A stretch of 64,000 bases of DNA from Corylus avellana (Eukaryota; Streptophyta; Magnoliopsida; Fagales; Betulaceae): contig NC_081541.1 in assembly GCF_901000735.1 (NCBI RefSeq), forward strand, positions 62,001-126,000. The letters run 5' to 3'. A program made the position numbers and the translations under genes. The notes beneath the pieces are model-generated. The model had not been told where the DNA came from, did not search any database, and saw only the letters and a list, made by a program, of their open reading frames with translations. Shown here piece after piece: positions 54,502 through 64,000 of the stretch (position 1 is the stretch's first letter; each line of letters begins with the position of its first letter).

Positions 54502-57500
54502 TTAAGGTACATAATGAAGCAAGGCTTGCATTTCTGGTAGCATCTTTCTCACATTCCCAACCCTACTAGTTGCAGTATTAGCAGAGTTTACTTTGAGACC
54601 TCGCCATGGCCAACATATGTGCCTTATTTTACGGCTACTACGTTCCCTGCTCTCTGCTTCTTCTAATTGTCTTGTCAGCTCCTCAATCCGATCACGGAGT
54701 GCTGCAGCCCTGCTGTCAGCCAGCTGCAGAGACCTCTCTGCTGCTGCCTGGGCAGCCATTGCAGTAGCTGCGAGTTCTTCCTTCAACTTTAATTTTCCAT
54801 TTGATATGTCCAAAGCAGCCCTTGTTTTCTCCAACTCTTGCTTCAGAATGTCCACCTAATGGAACAGTAATGCAAATGCAATTGAGTTTCAAAATTACTA
54901 CATATCAAGAGAGAGAGAGAGAGAGAGATGTGAATTAAAGCTAAAAGACTGCAGCCATTTAACTTTTAACCATTGAATGGCATCTAAAATTTAACTTTTA
55001 ACCATTGTATACAAAACACTACTTCCAGATATGTCACACTAATATTACATGGTAGAACTTCAGTTGCAGGATCTGAGATGCATCAACTTCAATCAAAGAT
55101 GTCACAAAATTTTGGTAATATGGTTTTGGTACTTAAAGGTTGGCATTATACCTACCCAATTCCAACGAAACTCTGCACTCAACAGTATATGTAGAACCAT
55201 AGCGGAATAAAAATATGGTTCACCAGTGGTTTGTGTCACTCTAATTGATAGCAGACACCAAATTAAAATCTTTGTCCCTTGTTTTATATGCAATTTACAT
55301 ATATCTCCAACATCACATTTAATGGACATAGAGCAGACATTGAAATCTGAGCCACCTTTTCCCATGCAAATGCTCATAGGCATGTATACTACGTTCTCAC
55401 TATATATATATTTTTTGGCCTGTATCATGATAGATAGATTGAAAGAAACGGTTGTCTCAGAAGCTCAGGTATGCCCAATGCCATTTCAAAACCCCCTAGA
55501 ACTCATATTTGGATCATAATATCAAAATTGGAGCATTCCCTAGCATAGGAGGTTATTTCAAGTTTAAGTTCGGTGATATAGCCAACATTGTACCATTGTT
55601 CATTAGTCAGAGGTCTCATAGAATTGGGAGCATTAGATTCCACAGATTAGTGTAACTCCATTCATTTGTAATATCAAGGAGACTGTTTGGGTTGCCAAGT
55701 TAATCAGATAACACACTACTGGCTTCACGCATGAAACAGTTATTGCATTGGACCTTTGGCTAATGAACAAGTGATAAACTCACAAGAAGCAAAACCCTAA
55801 TAAGCAAGAAAGCATGGAACTAAACAGCTGGTATACATTAAGCAAAAGTACATCAAGAAATACCGATATCAAAAGAACTAAACAGTTGATTTACCACTTT
55901 GTCACGTTCTCCAATTTCATTTTTCCCAGCTTCCACTTCCAACTCACATGCTTCCCTCCATCTAGCAACCTCGGCTTCAGTTTCTTTTATTTCCATCAGG
56001 AGTTCTTCAACCTTATAGCAATTAAAGGAATCGAATCAGAATTGACAAGGGCATGCTCAAGTAATTCACACAGAAAATTTCCAAATTCTTGATAAAACAG
56101 AGAATAACATTTTGAGCCAACACCCTCTCTCTATCTTCCAACTCTTTGATGTACAGAGTGTATTCAGTAATTTTTAGAGATTGTTTTTCTGTAAGGCTCT
56201 GTAGGCGCTCAGTGTCTGACCTGGCAAAGGATAGATGATAAGTACTTTAACCAAGTATAAAGAACATATATATAGTGAGGGTAGAAGGTGGTTGAAGAAA
56301 TTTACAATCACAAGAAGGTCCAAAATCAGACATATATTAATACAACATGTTTATATTGCAAGCCATGTAACATTTCCTACACCTTCGAGTGGACCTTAAA
56401 TGAATGAAATGCTGATAAATCAGAGATTAATTGTTAATATTTAAAAGCAATTCTTTACCAATTCTGTAATGTGCAGCAGTCATATAATGATCAATCATAA
56501 GATCAACAAGAAGACAGCAAAAATGTATTTTATTTTGGAACAATTTTGGACAGAAAGTCACTGTAGCAGGTCGGATCTCATGGAAACTCACCACATTCTG
56601 TATTTAGAACTATAAAATATTAGATAACACTTCAGATGCCAAAAGGGGGGGGGGTGTCAACTTGGTTTCCAATCATCGGAAATGGTCATTTCTTTGTTGG
56701 GAATATTGTAAGATAATCAAATCTAGAATAATCTAGAATTGAGACAGGATTTGTGGTTCAACTAGGGTCATACATACTAATATTTGGGGTTCAAAACAAT
56801 GCAAATTCATGAAATATATGAGTAAAGTTCCACTGTGACTAAACAGGTAATCTTGAATCCACACTCCAGAGTTAGGTTGAATATTATTTGACATATTTCA
56901 TATCTTTAATGCTTGAGATGGCATGTGATAATCTATATATCATTTTTCACATTTTCTAACTGGATAAGTAAAAGGAATTGTTAATTTCTTCACTGACTTT
57001 GGAGTACCATAATGAATTCTCTTGCCTTTCACCTCATTGTCTTATAATGTGAATGTATTAGTAATGCTGCATCCACAGCATGGTTGGATAAGAAACATCC
57101 TCTTTGGAAGACTTCGGCAAAAACCATGCAAGAAACCATGCTAATTAGGGCTTCGTTTGGCAAAAGCCATGGCCCAGACCTTGTTCACTTTTGACCTTTT
57201 GACCATCAAACTTTGACTATATTGCCCTTATCTTTCTCTGGCCACTTTTTGAGTTTTTTTCCTAAACGACGAAAAACCTTTCATCTTCTTCACCTTCTTC
57301 ACTGACCCAGACTCCACCGCTGAACCAGACTTCATCTTCTTCAGTGAATCTCGAATGACCATCCTCGCTTGCTTCTCCATCGCCGTTCTCACCTCCTCAC
57401 CACCGTTCCCCGGCTCATAGCACTCCGCCACCGGGAACAAATCCAGGTGGCTCAGAAGCATCAACGTCAACCCAGCAGGTTTCACGGCAAAACCGATCTT

Positions 57501-60500
57501 TGAACGCACTACATCCGCAAAAGAGCGCCCAGACGAAGAGGCCTTCAGGTCTAACCCTTCTGCTTCCCCGCCAGCGAGGACTCATCAGCGACCAGCGACC
57601 CAAACTTGGCTTCAAGAGACCCCAACATCTGTCGCAGTTCACCCACAAATCGACGCCAGCCCCAGCCTTCACGACTCCTCAGGGAGAATTTCAACTGGTA
57701 TAATCTGAATTCTACCAAACAATTTCAAATTTCAACAATTCGCAATTTGCGATTTTGGACAGATTTTAGCTGAGAAATTGTCGAAACTCAACAATTCGCA
57801 ACAAAGCATTGAATGTATCCTGCAACGAAATCCCCATACTTATATCTGATTCATGGCATGTTGTGTGGCATTCGGTTATAGATTCACCATATACATGGAG
57901 TTCATATGTGGTTCCAAAATTATTTGAGGAAGGGTGACCTGTTTCTTTGTGGCAGAGTTAGCATTTGAACATATATAACTATTTTCTCTCATGTTTTCAG
58001 TCTACTTTATTGTACCAGCCAGAATTACTCGTCTCCCTGATATTTTGGTTGTGACATCAGAGTTGCATCTATGGTTTCCCTAATTGCTGTTTCACCACCG
58101 CCGAGGACGCCGCTCGCGCCTATGACCGCGCCGCCATGGTGAAACGGGAACGAGAGGCTGTATTTTCGGAAAGGGTGGGGGGTGAAACGGGAGCCGGTAT
58201 TTTCGCAAGGGGTGCTTCAATCGTTCACGAGAAGCCACGGAGATGGAGAGTGGGCTGGAGGAAAAGAGAAGCTGGGGGAAAACAGATGCTGCGCAATCCG
58301 GTTTTGGGAGAAATATAAGCAAGGGTAAAAGTGTAAAGACATATAAGGAAAAAGACAAACACAGTGTTTAGGCCAGGGTCAAGGCTGTTGCCAAACACCA
58401 CCTAGATTACTAATATTCTATTTTATGTTTTACTTAGTTTTTCTAGAGTTGAGGATATTTTTGCAATTCGGTAATTGTATATTGTGGGCCATGGTTTTAT
58501 TTTATTAATAGGTGGCCATATTTAGTTTATAGGTGTTTATGTTTGTCCTTTGGTTCGGAGTTTGTTTACTTGTCAAAGTAGAAGTTCTAGTCTTATTAAA
58601 AGAAAGTCAGATCTGGAGTCTGCCTTTGTACTCTAATAATGAAATGCTAATTGAATAAAAATTCGGTGGTTTTTGGTTTATGGGAGGTTTGTATGCCTAG
58701 AGGCTTTCTTCATTATATTTTTCTTTCTTGGAAATGCTTACGTCACGGTTCACAGCCGGTGAACAGATTATATCACACCTTCTTCTCTCCTATTTCGCAA
58801 CCCCAAATCAAACCTTTTCTTTACCCTATCAAAACTCTAAAAGCTTATATGTATTCCCTAGCCTTTAATGACCAATTAACAAAAAAACAAATTATGACCT
58901 ACCAAATTTTACTCCCAGAAACCTTGCAGCCTTTTTTTTTTTTCAGCCTCTTTTCACCACTCCAAATGCGATATTTTCCAAGTAGTATTCAAACCATAAA
59001 CCTCTAATTACATCCTTATACAATTCTAAGCCCTTGACCCACCAATTTTCCCTAAACCTTAAGGACACCAAAGCACATGTAGACAGATGCTCTAAATCTT
59101 TCCCTCAATTGGCCTCCAACATAAACAAATCAGCACACTCTTAGGCTTACTTCTGCACGATATATCTCAAAGAAATTCTCTTCTTTTTTTTTTTTTTCAA
59201 GCCAGTATTGGCATGTCTTGAATTGATTATAAAGTTTAGGGGAATTTTCACTTACCCCCCATGAACTTACGCGCCTTTTGCAAACACCTCCCTAATGTTC
59301 AAAGTCTCTCACTTTGGTGTATCCAACTTTAATTTCCTTCCACTTGCCCCCTTCCGCTAGGATTTTATGTGAAATCCTAACGGAGCACTTCTCACGTGCC
59401 GCGCATGTGATTCTTTTTTGCTGAAACACCCGTTATACCCCTGCCCATTCAGACAGAACACGTGTCTTTCTTCTTTGCGATAAAATTCGATTAAAACCTC
59501 TTCACCATTTCATCCTTCTTTCCTTTCTTCCTCTCAGGCAGCCTCTGTTGGCCTGCCGGTGTGCTGTGTTAGGGGTTACAATGGGTTTGTCAAGAAGGTG
59601 GTCGTGGAATCTAAAGATTTTGGGATGTTGGTGAAGGATGCAACTCTTGTGAAAAATTTGATGGTGTTTCTCGAGACAGTTTAGTAAATTAGAGAACTTA
59701 CACCATAGAAGGAGACAACTTCATCACACAGTAAATTATAACCAAATTTCTTAGCCAAATCGCCAATGCAGATGTGGTATCCTCCATATAGGAACGGCCC
59801 CCTATATCAGTTAATAGACATTCAGCATTCTAAACCTAGACCAGATAAAAGGTGTCCATATAAATGTTGGTCTTAGTGATAAGCATCACTCTTCTGCAGA
59901 GAAGGTAAGTGTAATAAGATAAAAGCATCCGGCCATTAAAATTGTGAAGAAGTCATCTTAAAGACATGTTAAGGGAAATTTAATTACAAAGAATCTTTTA
60001 AATCATCACCATCCAGCTTTAGAGAACGTCCTAAGGAAAAACCTATTCCTGGAAATAGAGAAGCAAATAGAAATTTATATAAATTTGATGTCTTCGTTAT
60101 GGGAAAAAATTCTAGGACACCAATCCATTGACCAAAAGGGAGACTCCGTAGAGGATGGGACAGATTTGGTTCAGAGCTTCGTATTGCAGTCAACTTCTTC
60201 TAGCCTTTCATGGTGGTCTCAGAGGATGCAGGGGTGAAGAAGAAGAGAAGTTTTACAGAGGTGTTGCGTTCAATAACGAGACCGACTGAGGAAGCGTTTG
60301 GGCCTTCACTGGAGCCGTTAGCCAGGGTTCCAAAATGGTTACAAGGAGGAGATTCCGGCATCCTTGAGAAGAAAATGCCGTCTCCAGCGATGAAGAATAT
60401 TATCCCACTGGAACAGAGAAAGTTCCCTCTGCAAGCAGCAGTGTTATCCCATGCTCCGGCGGTTCCGGTGACTCAATCCCTTATTCCGGCGGGGTCGGGT

Positions 60501-62416
60501 CCTCCGGTGCAGAGTCACTAATTGGATAATGGTATTGGTCCCAACCAGCTTGCAAGGTCGGCCACGCAGGGGCATGTTGTACCCGCTGCTGTGCAACATT
60601 CTTCTAGCAATAAGAATGTTGCCAATACGTGAAGAAGAAGAAGAATGGGCAGGGGTATAACGGGTGTTTCAGCAAAAAAGAATCACATGCGCTATACGTG
60701 AAAAGAGCTCCGTTAGGATTTCACATAAAATCCTAACCGAAGGGGTAAGTGGAAGGAAATTAAAGTTGTATACACCAAAGTGAGAGACTTTGAACATTAG
60801 AGGGTGTTTGCAAAAGACGCGTAAGTTCATGAGGGGTAAGTGAAGTTTCCCCTAAAATTTAATAACCAAAGTAGAAATGCAGTAAACTAAGCAAAGATGT
60901 ATAGCCTAGAAAGGAGCATCAAAGATTTAGTGTAGGTGTTTGTGGAAGAGATAGAGAGAGAGAGAGAGATTTTCCACACTACAATATAACAAGTCCACCT
61001 CTCTTCACTCCTTTCTTGGAAACTACATGAGATTAACTTGATCTCCTACGGCTATTTCATTTTCAAATTTGCTGAAGTTACAGGAATAACAACAATGCCA
61101 AGTAAAACATGCAGGCCTTCCGTTGCAGTTCAATAATGAAGTAGGTACCTAGATTCTTCAAAAGATCTCCTCAATTGAGTGATTTCCTGCCGCAAATTCT
61201 TCATTATCCTCTCCACAGTTGAGGCCTGGACATTAAGAACAATGATGGATACATTTCAGACCAATGGTAAATCCATTTGTTTGGAATATACTCTCCAGCG
61301 TATTATTTATCTAAAATGTTCAACACATGCGTAGTTATCGACCAAACTTGTTTCTTTTGATTAATGAGTTACTAAAACAAGTTTACTTTCATCATGGGAA
61401 ATGCAGTCAAAGGAAGGTTCTACTTGTGAAGAACAAGCTCTATGTCCAGTAAATGTCTGAGCTTATTATAGATGACATATCATGTATACAGTAAAGTAAC
61501 ATACCAAACTGATATTAATCTCTTCCTCTTCGCATTCACTAGTATCCGAACTAGTCTGGGTCTGTTGCTCACTACCACCACTACTACTAGTAGTAGTTGT
61601 GGTGGTCCCAGTAGTTCCCATCATAAAGCCGAAGCCAACTCTCTGCAATCCCCGCTCCGCAATCTGCAAAAGGGCCACCCTCTTCTGCTCATTACTGTTA
61701 TTCCCCTTGAGCTTACTCAAACTCTTCTCCACCGCCTCCTTCTCCACCAGCGCCGCCCTGAGCAAACTGTTGATGTCCCTGTTCTCCTCCGTCAAACTCA
61801 CCACACTCTTCTCCAACTCCCTCTTCTCCTTCCTCCTCTTCTCCTTGTACTCCCTCACCTTCTCCTCCGCCTCCCTCGCCACCCTCCTTGTTTCCGCTAT
61901 TTCTTCTTCGTCTCCTTCTTCTTCTTCGCCTACACTCGTCCATTCGGCCTTTTCCTCTTCGTCTTCGTCTGCGCTCTCAATTATTCTCTTTAAGCTCTCC
62001 TTCGATACCCGCAGCAAATCCAACAACAAACCATTTCTCTCCTTGATTTCACTTTCCAATTTCTGGATTCTTTCTCTGGAAACTTCCACTTCGCTCTTGA
62101 GCTCCTCTGTTTTCCTTAATTCCTCGTCGAGCTTTTTCGCCAACTCGTTCTCTTTGTCTTTCAAAGAACCTTCGAATTCATCGACTTTATCGCGAAGAGA
62201 GTCTCTCTCCCTCGAGATTTCGTCGACGAGTTTGGATAAATCGGCGACCACGTCTCCTTCGCGCTGGAGGAGAACTATGGTTTCCTCCGTCGCCGCGGAC
62301 TGCGATTGGAGATCAGCGCGAAGATAATTACGATCGGAGAGGTGTGATGTATCGTTGTTGGGTGAATCAGGGCCTTTGATTTGGGCATCGGGCGGGGTCT
62401 CGGTTTGGGCTTCCAT
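54502..62416 (-). CDS. Long coiled-coil protein (At3g49055-like, function unknown)
   Basis: Five exons on the minus strand: 62416-61505, 61225-61149, 56220-56109, 56011-55895, 54855-54502. Phases join (1572 nt, 523 aa). ATG at 62416 (MEAQTETPPDAQIKGPDS) is the first in frame. Nearly the whole protein is heptad-like coiled coil: LVDEISRERDSLRDKVDEFE, IKERNGLLLDLL, LEKSVVSLTEENRDINSLL, then an acidic block (DEDEEEKAEW, EEEEGDEEEI). A Gly/Thr/Ser low-complexity linker ends exon 1. The last exon has MAAQAAAERSLQLADSRAAAL and RQLEEAESRERSSRK, then a basic RKIRHICWPWRGLKV tail. It resembles plant proteins filed as uncharacterized At3g49055; function not known. Intron 2 is 4.9 kb and holds two inverted-repeat elements. 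Confidence 0.85.
54911..54929. repeat. (GA)n microsatellite in intron 4
   Basis: Short GA-dinucleotide run in the last intron of the coiled-coil gene. Confidence 0.9.
57228..57509 (-). pseudogene. Captured coding-like fragment, unidentified
   Basis: 93-codon open frame with plant-exon composition: IGFAVKPAGLTLMLLSHLDL, ECYEPGNGGEEVRTAMEKQA, then a lysine-rich end. It has no partner exons nearby and lies inside terminal inverted repeats, so I read it as a captured fragment of a host gene. Family not recognised. Confidence 0.4.
58088..58138 (+). pseudogene. Fragment of an AP2/ERF DNA-binding domain
   Basis: Reads CFTTAEDAARAYDRAAM, matching the helix-proximal part of the AP2/ERF domain (F-T/D-TAE-x-AARAYDRAA). 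Only about 17 codons remain. Local GC is high compared with flanks. Captured fragment inside the inverted-repeat element. Confidence 0.7.
58405..59238. other. Intron 2 sequence between two elements
   Basis: 58430-58660 (GTGGGCCATGGTTTTATTTT, GTACTCTAATAATGAAATGC) has the look of a retroelement LTR, without a recognised partner. The rest is AT-rich. No gene. Confidence 0.4.
59239..60852. mobile_element. Mutator-like element with 210-bp inverted repeats and cargo
   Basis: The left arm 59239-59450 and right arm 60643-60852 are inverted repeats of about 90 percent identity by eye (GGGGAATTTTCACTTACCCC versus GGGGAAACTTCACTTACCCC; CCGTTATACCCCTGCCCATTC shared). 9-bp target duplication TAAAGTTTA (59230-59238) / TAAAATTTA (60853-60861), one mismatch. 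1614 bp. Terminal GGGGAAACTTCA is shared with the 695-bp element at 14301. The 1.2-kb interior is not transposase and has coding-like stretches. It lies in intron 2 of the coiled-coil gene. Confidence 0.88.
60210..60521 (+). pseudogene. Coding-like cargo of the Mutator-like element
   Basis: 103-codon frame: MVVSEDAGVKKKRSFTEVL, SITRPTEEAFGPSLEPL, PKWLQGGDSGILEKKMPSPA, ending VQSH; the frame stays mostly open afterwards to about 60632 (NQLARSATQGHVVPAAVQ). GC-rich relative to flanks. The SFTEVLRS phrase is reminiscent of plant retroelement ORF1 N-termini but this is weak. No domain recognised; likely a captured fragment. Confidence 0.4.
60953..60970. repeat. (GA)n microsatellite
   Basis: GAGAGAGA run within intron 2 of the coiled-coil gene. 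Confidence 0.9.
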
Positions 62417-62991
62417 GGTCCATGAAGGGGTGGCTGATTACAGATTTTCATGAAGGTAGTGAGGAAAAGAGAGGCCGAATAGGGAGCAGAGGTTTTTTTT
62501 TTGGCGAGGTTATACAGCTACCAGTCAAAAGAAATGGAGAGAAGGAGCGTGCGTGTTCAGGTAGGTAAGGCCGTAAGGGTTGACTTGCAAGGCCCTGTTT
62601 GGTTGGTGAGAAAGAGTCCGGGAATTTTGGATAACAAAATTAGAAAATCTCGACAAAAGGGTGAGATTGCAAATTTTGTACAGTTTGGTATACTAAATTA
62701 ATAATTCTTAAAATTTGGAGAAGAGATTGTAATAGTATGAAAGTTCATTTTACAGTCACATTCTAGTTATACGAAAGTAATATAGTCCACTAAATATGAC
62801 TTATTAAAGTAAAATTGTTAAAACTTTTTTCTAAATAAAAATATGAATTGAGAAAGAAAGCAACCACTCTAAGCAAAGAGGCTTGTAACCACCATTAGCT
62901 GGACGAGCCACCTTCAAAGGTTGGGGTGGTCGCCCAAGCACCTTCTAGAGATAGAGGCTTTCTTTGACAAAGCCTTTTCCTTAAACACGTG

Positions 62992-63029
<38 letters not shown>

Positions 63030-63121
63030 TTAAATACATCATATTTCTTTAAGATTTGTCAACTTTATTTTTTCTCTCTTGGGGTTTCATTTTTATCACT
63101 GGAAGTCCTTGTAGTTTTGAT
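62417..63121. promoter_or_regulatory. Upstream region of the coiled-coil gene; decayed repeats
   Basis: The first 100-200 bases are the presumed promoter/5' leader (minus sense). 62880-62960 has a GAGCCACC...GGGGTGG core like the foldback elements elsewhere in the window. An A run of about 36 bases lies near 62990-63026, followed by a MITE arm (63029-63121) related to 14040-14130. No gene. Confidence 0.45.
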
Positions 63122-64000
63122 CAGGGCCGGCTCAGGCCCTAGGCGAGTTAGGCCCTCGCCTAGGGCCCCCAATTTAATAAGGCCAAAAAAAAAAAATTTG
63201 AGTTAAAAAAAAATTAAAAAAACAAAAAAAAAAAATTTATTTTGGACCAAAAGAAAAATTGAAGGCCCAATTTTTTTTTAATAGGGCCTAAAATTTTTTT
63301 TTTAAAGGCCGAAATTTAATAAGACCCCAATTAATAAGTCCACTATAAATTTTAAAAATAATTAAAAAAGACAAAGCATTAAAGCCTTATACCAATTCCC
63401 TAGAGCTCCTAACGCTACAGTATGCCTACCTCATTTGTTCATCATCATGGCCTCTCTCTAGAAATTTTTTGTTTTTGATGAAAATATAAACGTTAGAAAT
63501 AAAATATTATAATTTACTTTTTATTTATTATTTAGCCATACAGGGAAAGCCAAAAGCCAAAAATATAAACTGCTGTCACCATGGGCATTTTAAATATCAA
63601 TCTCTATATTTGCCACTTTACCTCTTCTCTTTGCTTGCTCTTTCTGAGTTTTTCTTCTCTGCCTATCTCATCATTTTCTCTTCCTCTCCGACTCCAAGTG
63701 ACTAAGTCTCTTGTCCTATCTCCAAGAACTGCTTCATAATTCATTTGTCAAATCAGGTTTTATTGTTCTATTTTTGTCATTTATTTTATTATAGTCATAA
63801 TTTATTTTTGATAAATCGTGTTTGTTTAATTTGTTAGTATTTTTAATTAAACATGTCTACTAGAAAATATGCATCTGGATATGAAAAACTTCAAAAAAGA
63901 AAAGAAAAAAAAAAAGGAAAAGAAAAGTAGACAAATTGATTGAATCTCAAAGAGGAGCTCTAAATAAGTTTGTTATTAGCAATAAACAAAATATTGAGGA
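63122..64000 (+). mobile_element. hAT element, second copy (runs off window)
   Basis: Begins CAGGGCCGGCTCAGGCCCTA, matching the reverse-complemented end of the 5955-7051 element, and stays highly similar through the leader to the transposase ATG at 63853. The 8 bases before it, GTTTTGAT (63114-63121), should be the target duplicate if the other end, beyond the window, is intact. Confidence 0.9.
63853..64000 (+). pseudogene. hAT transposase N-terminus, frame broken at an A-rich tract
   Basis: ATG at 63853: MSTRKYASGYEKLQKRK, an A-rich lysine tract, then TAG. The family sequence VDKLIESQRGALNKFVISN resumes one frame over. The same tract is also the point of frame change in the copy at 6303. 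Truncated by the window edge; rest unknown. Confidence 0.8.

Larger units (their letters stand above)
57146..58404. mobile_element. Inverted-repeat element carrying gene fragments (Pack-type)
   Basis: Ends TAGGGCTTCGTTTGGCAAAA (left) and, reverse-complemented, TAGGTGGTGTTTGGCAACAG (right) are imperfect terminal inverted repeats, with looser similarity (GACCTTGTTCACTTTTGACC) beyond. The interior is far more GC-rich than the host intron and has pieces that read like exons (57228-57509 minus; 58088-58138 plus, AP2/ERF-like). No transposase. Flanks show only a weak 8-bp match (ATGCTAAT / TTACTAAT, two bases off the end), so the superfamily (hAT-like) is an inference. Located in intron 2 of the coiled-coil gene. 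Confidence 0.55.

Noticed and set aside
61472..62327. Long plus-strand open frames rich in Ser/Leu
   Set aside because: Antisense of the Glu/Lys-rich first exon of the coiled-coil gene.
1..64000. CRISPR array, prokaryotic defence or biosynthetic cluster
   Set aside because: No regularly spaced repeats and no such genes; all content fits a plant nuclear genome.

Overview
This window is nuclear DNA of a eudicot plant, probably a woody rosid. The evidence is split genes with GT/AG (and two GC/AG) introns, AT-rich intergenic DNA, and a dense mix of plant transposon classes: L1-type LINEs, Ty1-copia, a Ty3-gypsy derivative, hAT, Mutator-like foldback elements and a tRNA-derived SINE. There is no operon structure. 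I cannot name the species from sequence alone.

Five host genes look intact. (1) A class 3 lipase of the calmodulin-binding type, + strand, 350-4493, 5 exons, 453 aa. (2) A prolyl 4-hydroxylase of the P4H12 type with a C-terminal ShKT domain, + strand, 34800-37406, 7 exons, 309 aa, lacking two expected catalytic-site residues. (3) A 75-aa cysteine-rich CHCH-like protein, - strand, 43784-44011. (4) A kinesin of the KIN-10 type with a C-terminal helix-hairpin-helix, + strand, 44714-52449, about 18 exons and about 698 aa, head-to-head with gene 3. (5) A 523-aa coiled-coil protein, - strand, 54502-62416, 5 exons, convergent with the kinesin. All exon chains were checked for reading-phase continuity by hand. 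An NPF6-type (NRT1/PTR) nitrate/peptide transporter survives only as a C-terminal pseudogene, split by a retrotransposon. A short gene fragment with an early stop lies at 33478.

Between the genes lies a nested transposon landscape. From 5.6 to 12.65 kb is a decayed LINE (- strand) whose RNase H region was split by a 1.1-kb hAT element (8-bp target duplication). From 13.3 to 15.0 kb are two long-inverted-repeat foldback elements. From 15.2 to 19.66 kb is a gag-only copia-type element inserted in the NPF pseudogene. From 20.4 to 25.2 kb is a full-length copia with 98 percent identical LTRs but several stops. From 25.45 to 32.35 kb is a foldback element, containing a 165-base assembly gap, split by a LINE whose ORF1 and ORF2 are both open. 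Then come a solo LTR (39.1 kb) and a 1.56-kb gypsy-derived mini-element (40.27-41.83 kb). Two terminal-inverted-repeat elements, one carrying apparent host gene fragments, sit in the long intron 2 of the coiled-coil gene. A second copy of the same hAT family begins at 63122 and runs off the window.

I saw no prokaryote-type defence system, CRISPR array, rRNA or functional tRNA gene. The most interesting host-gene signals are the tandemly multiplied 48-bp mini-exon in the kinesin gene, the altered switch motifs of that motor, and the degenerate P4H active site. The most interesting mobile-DNA signals are the open LINE with its ATGA ORF overlap, the gene-fragment-bearing inverted-repeat elements, and the shared G/C-rich core found in several otherwise AT-rich foldback elements.
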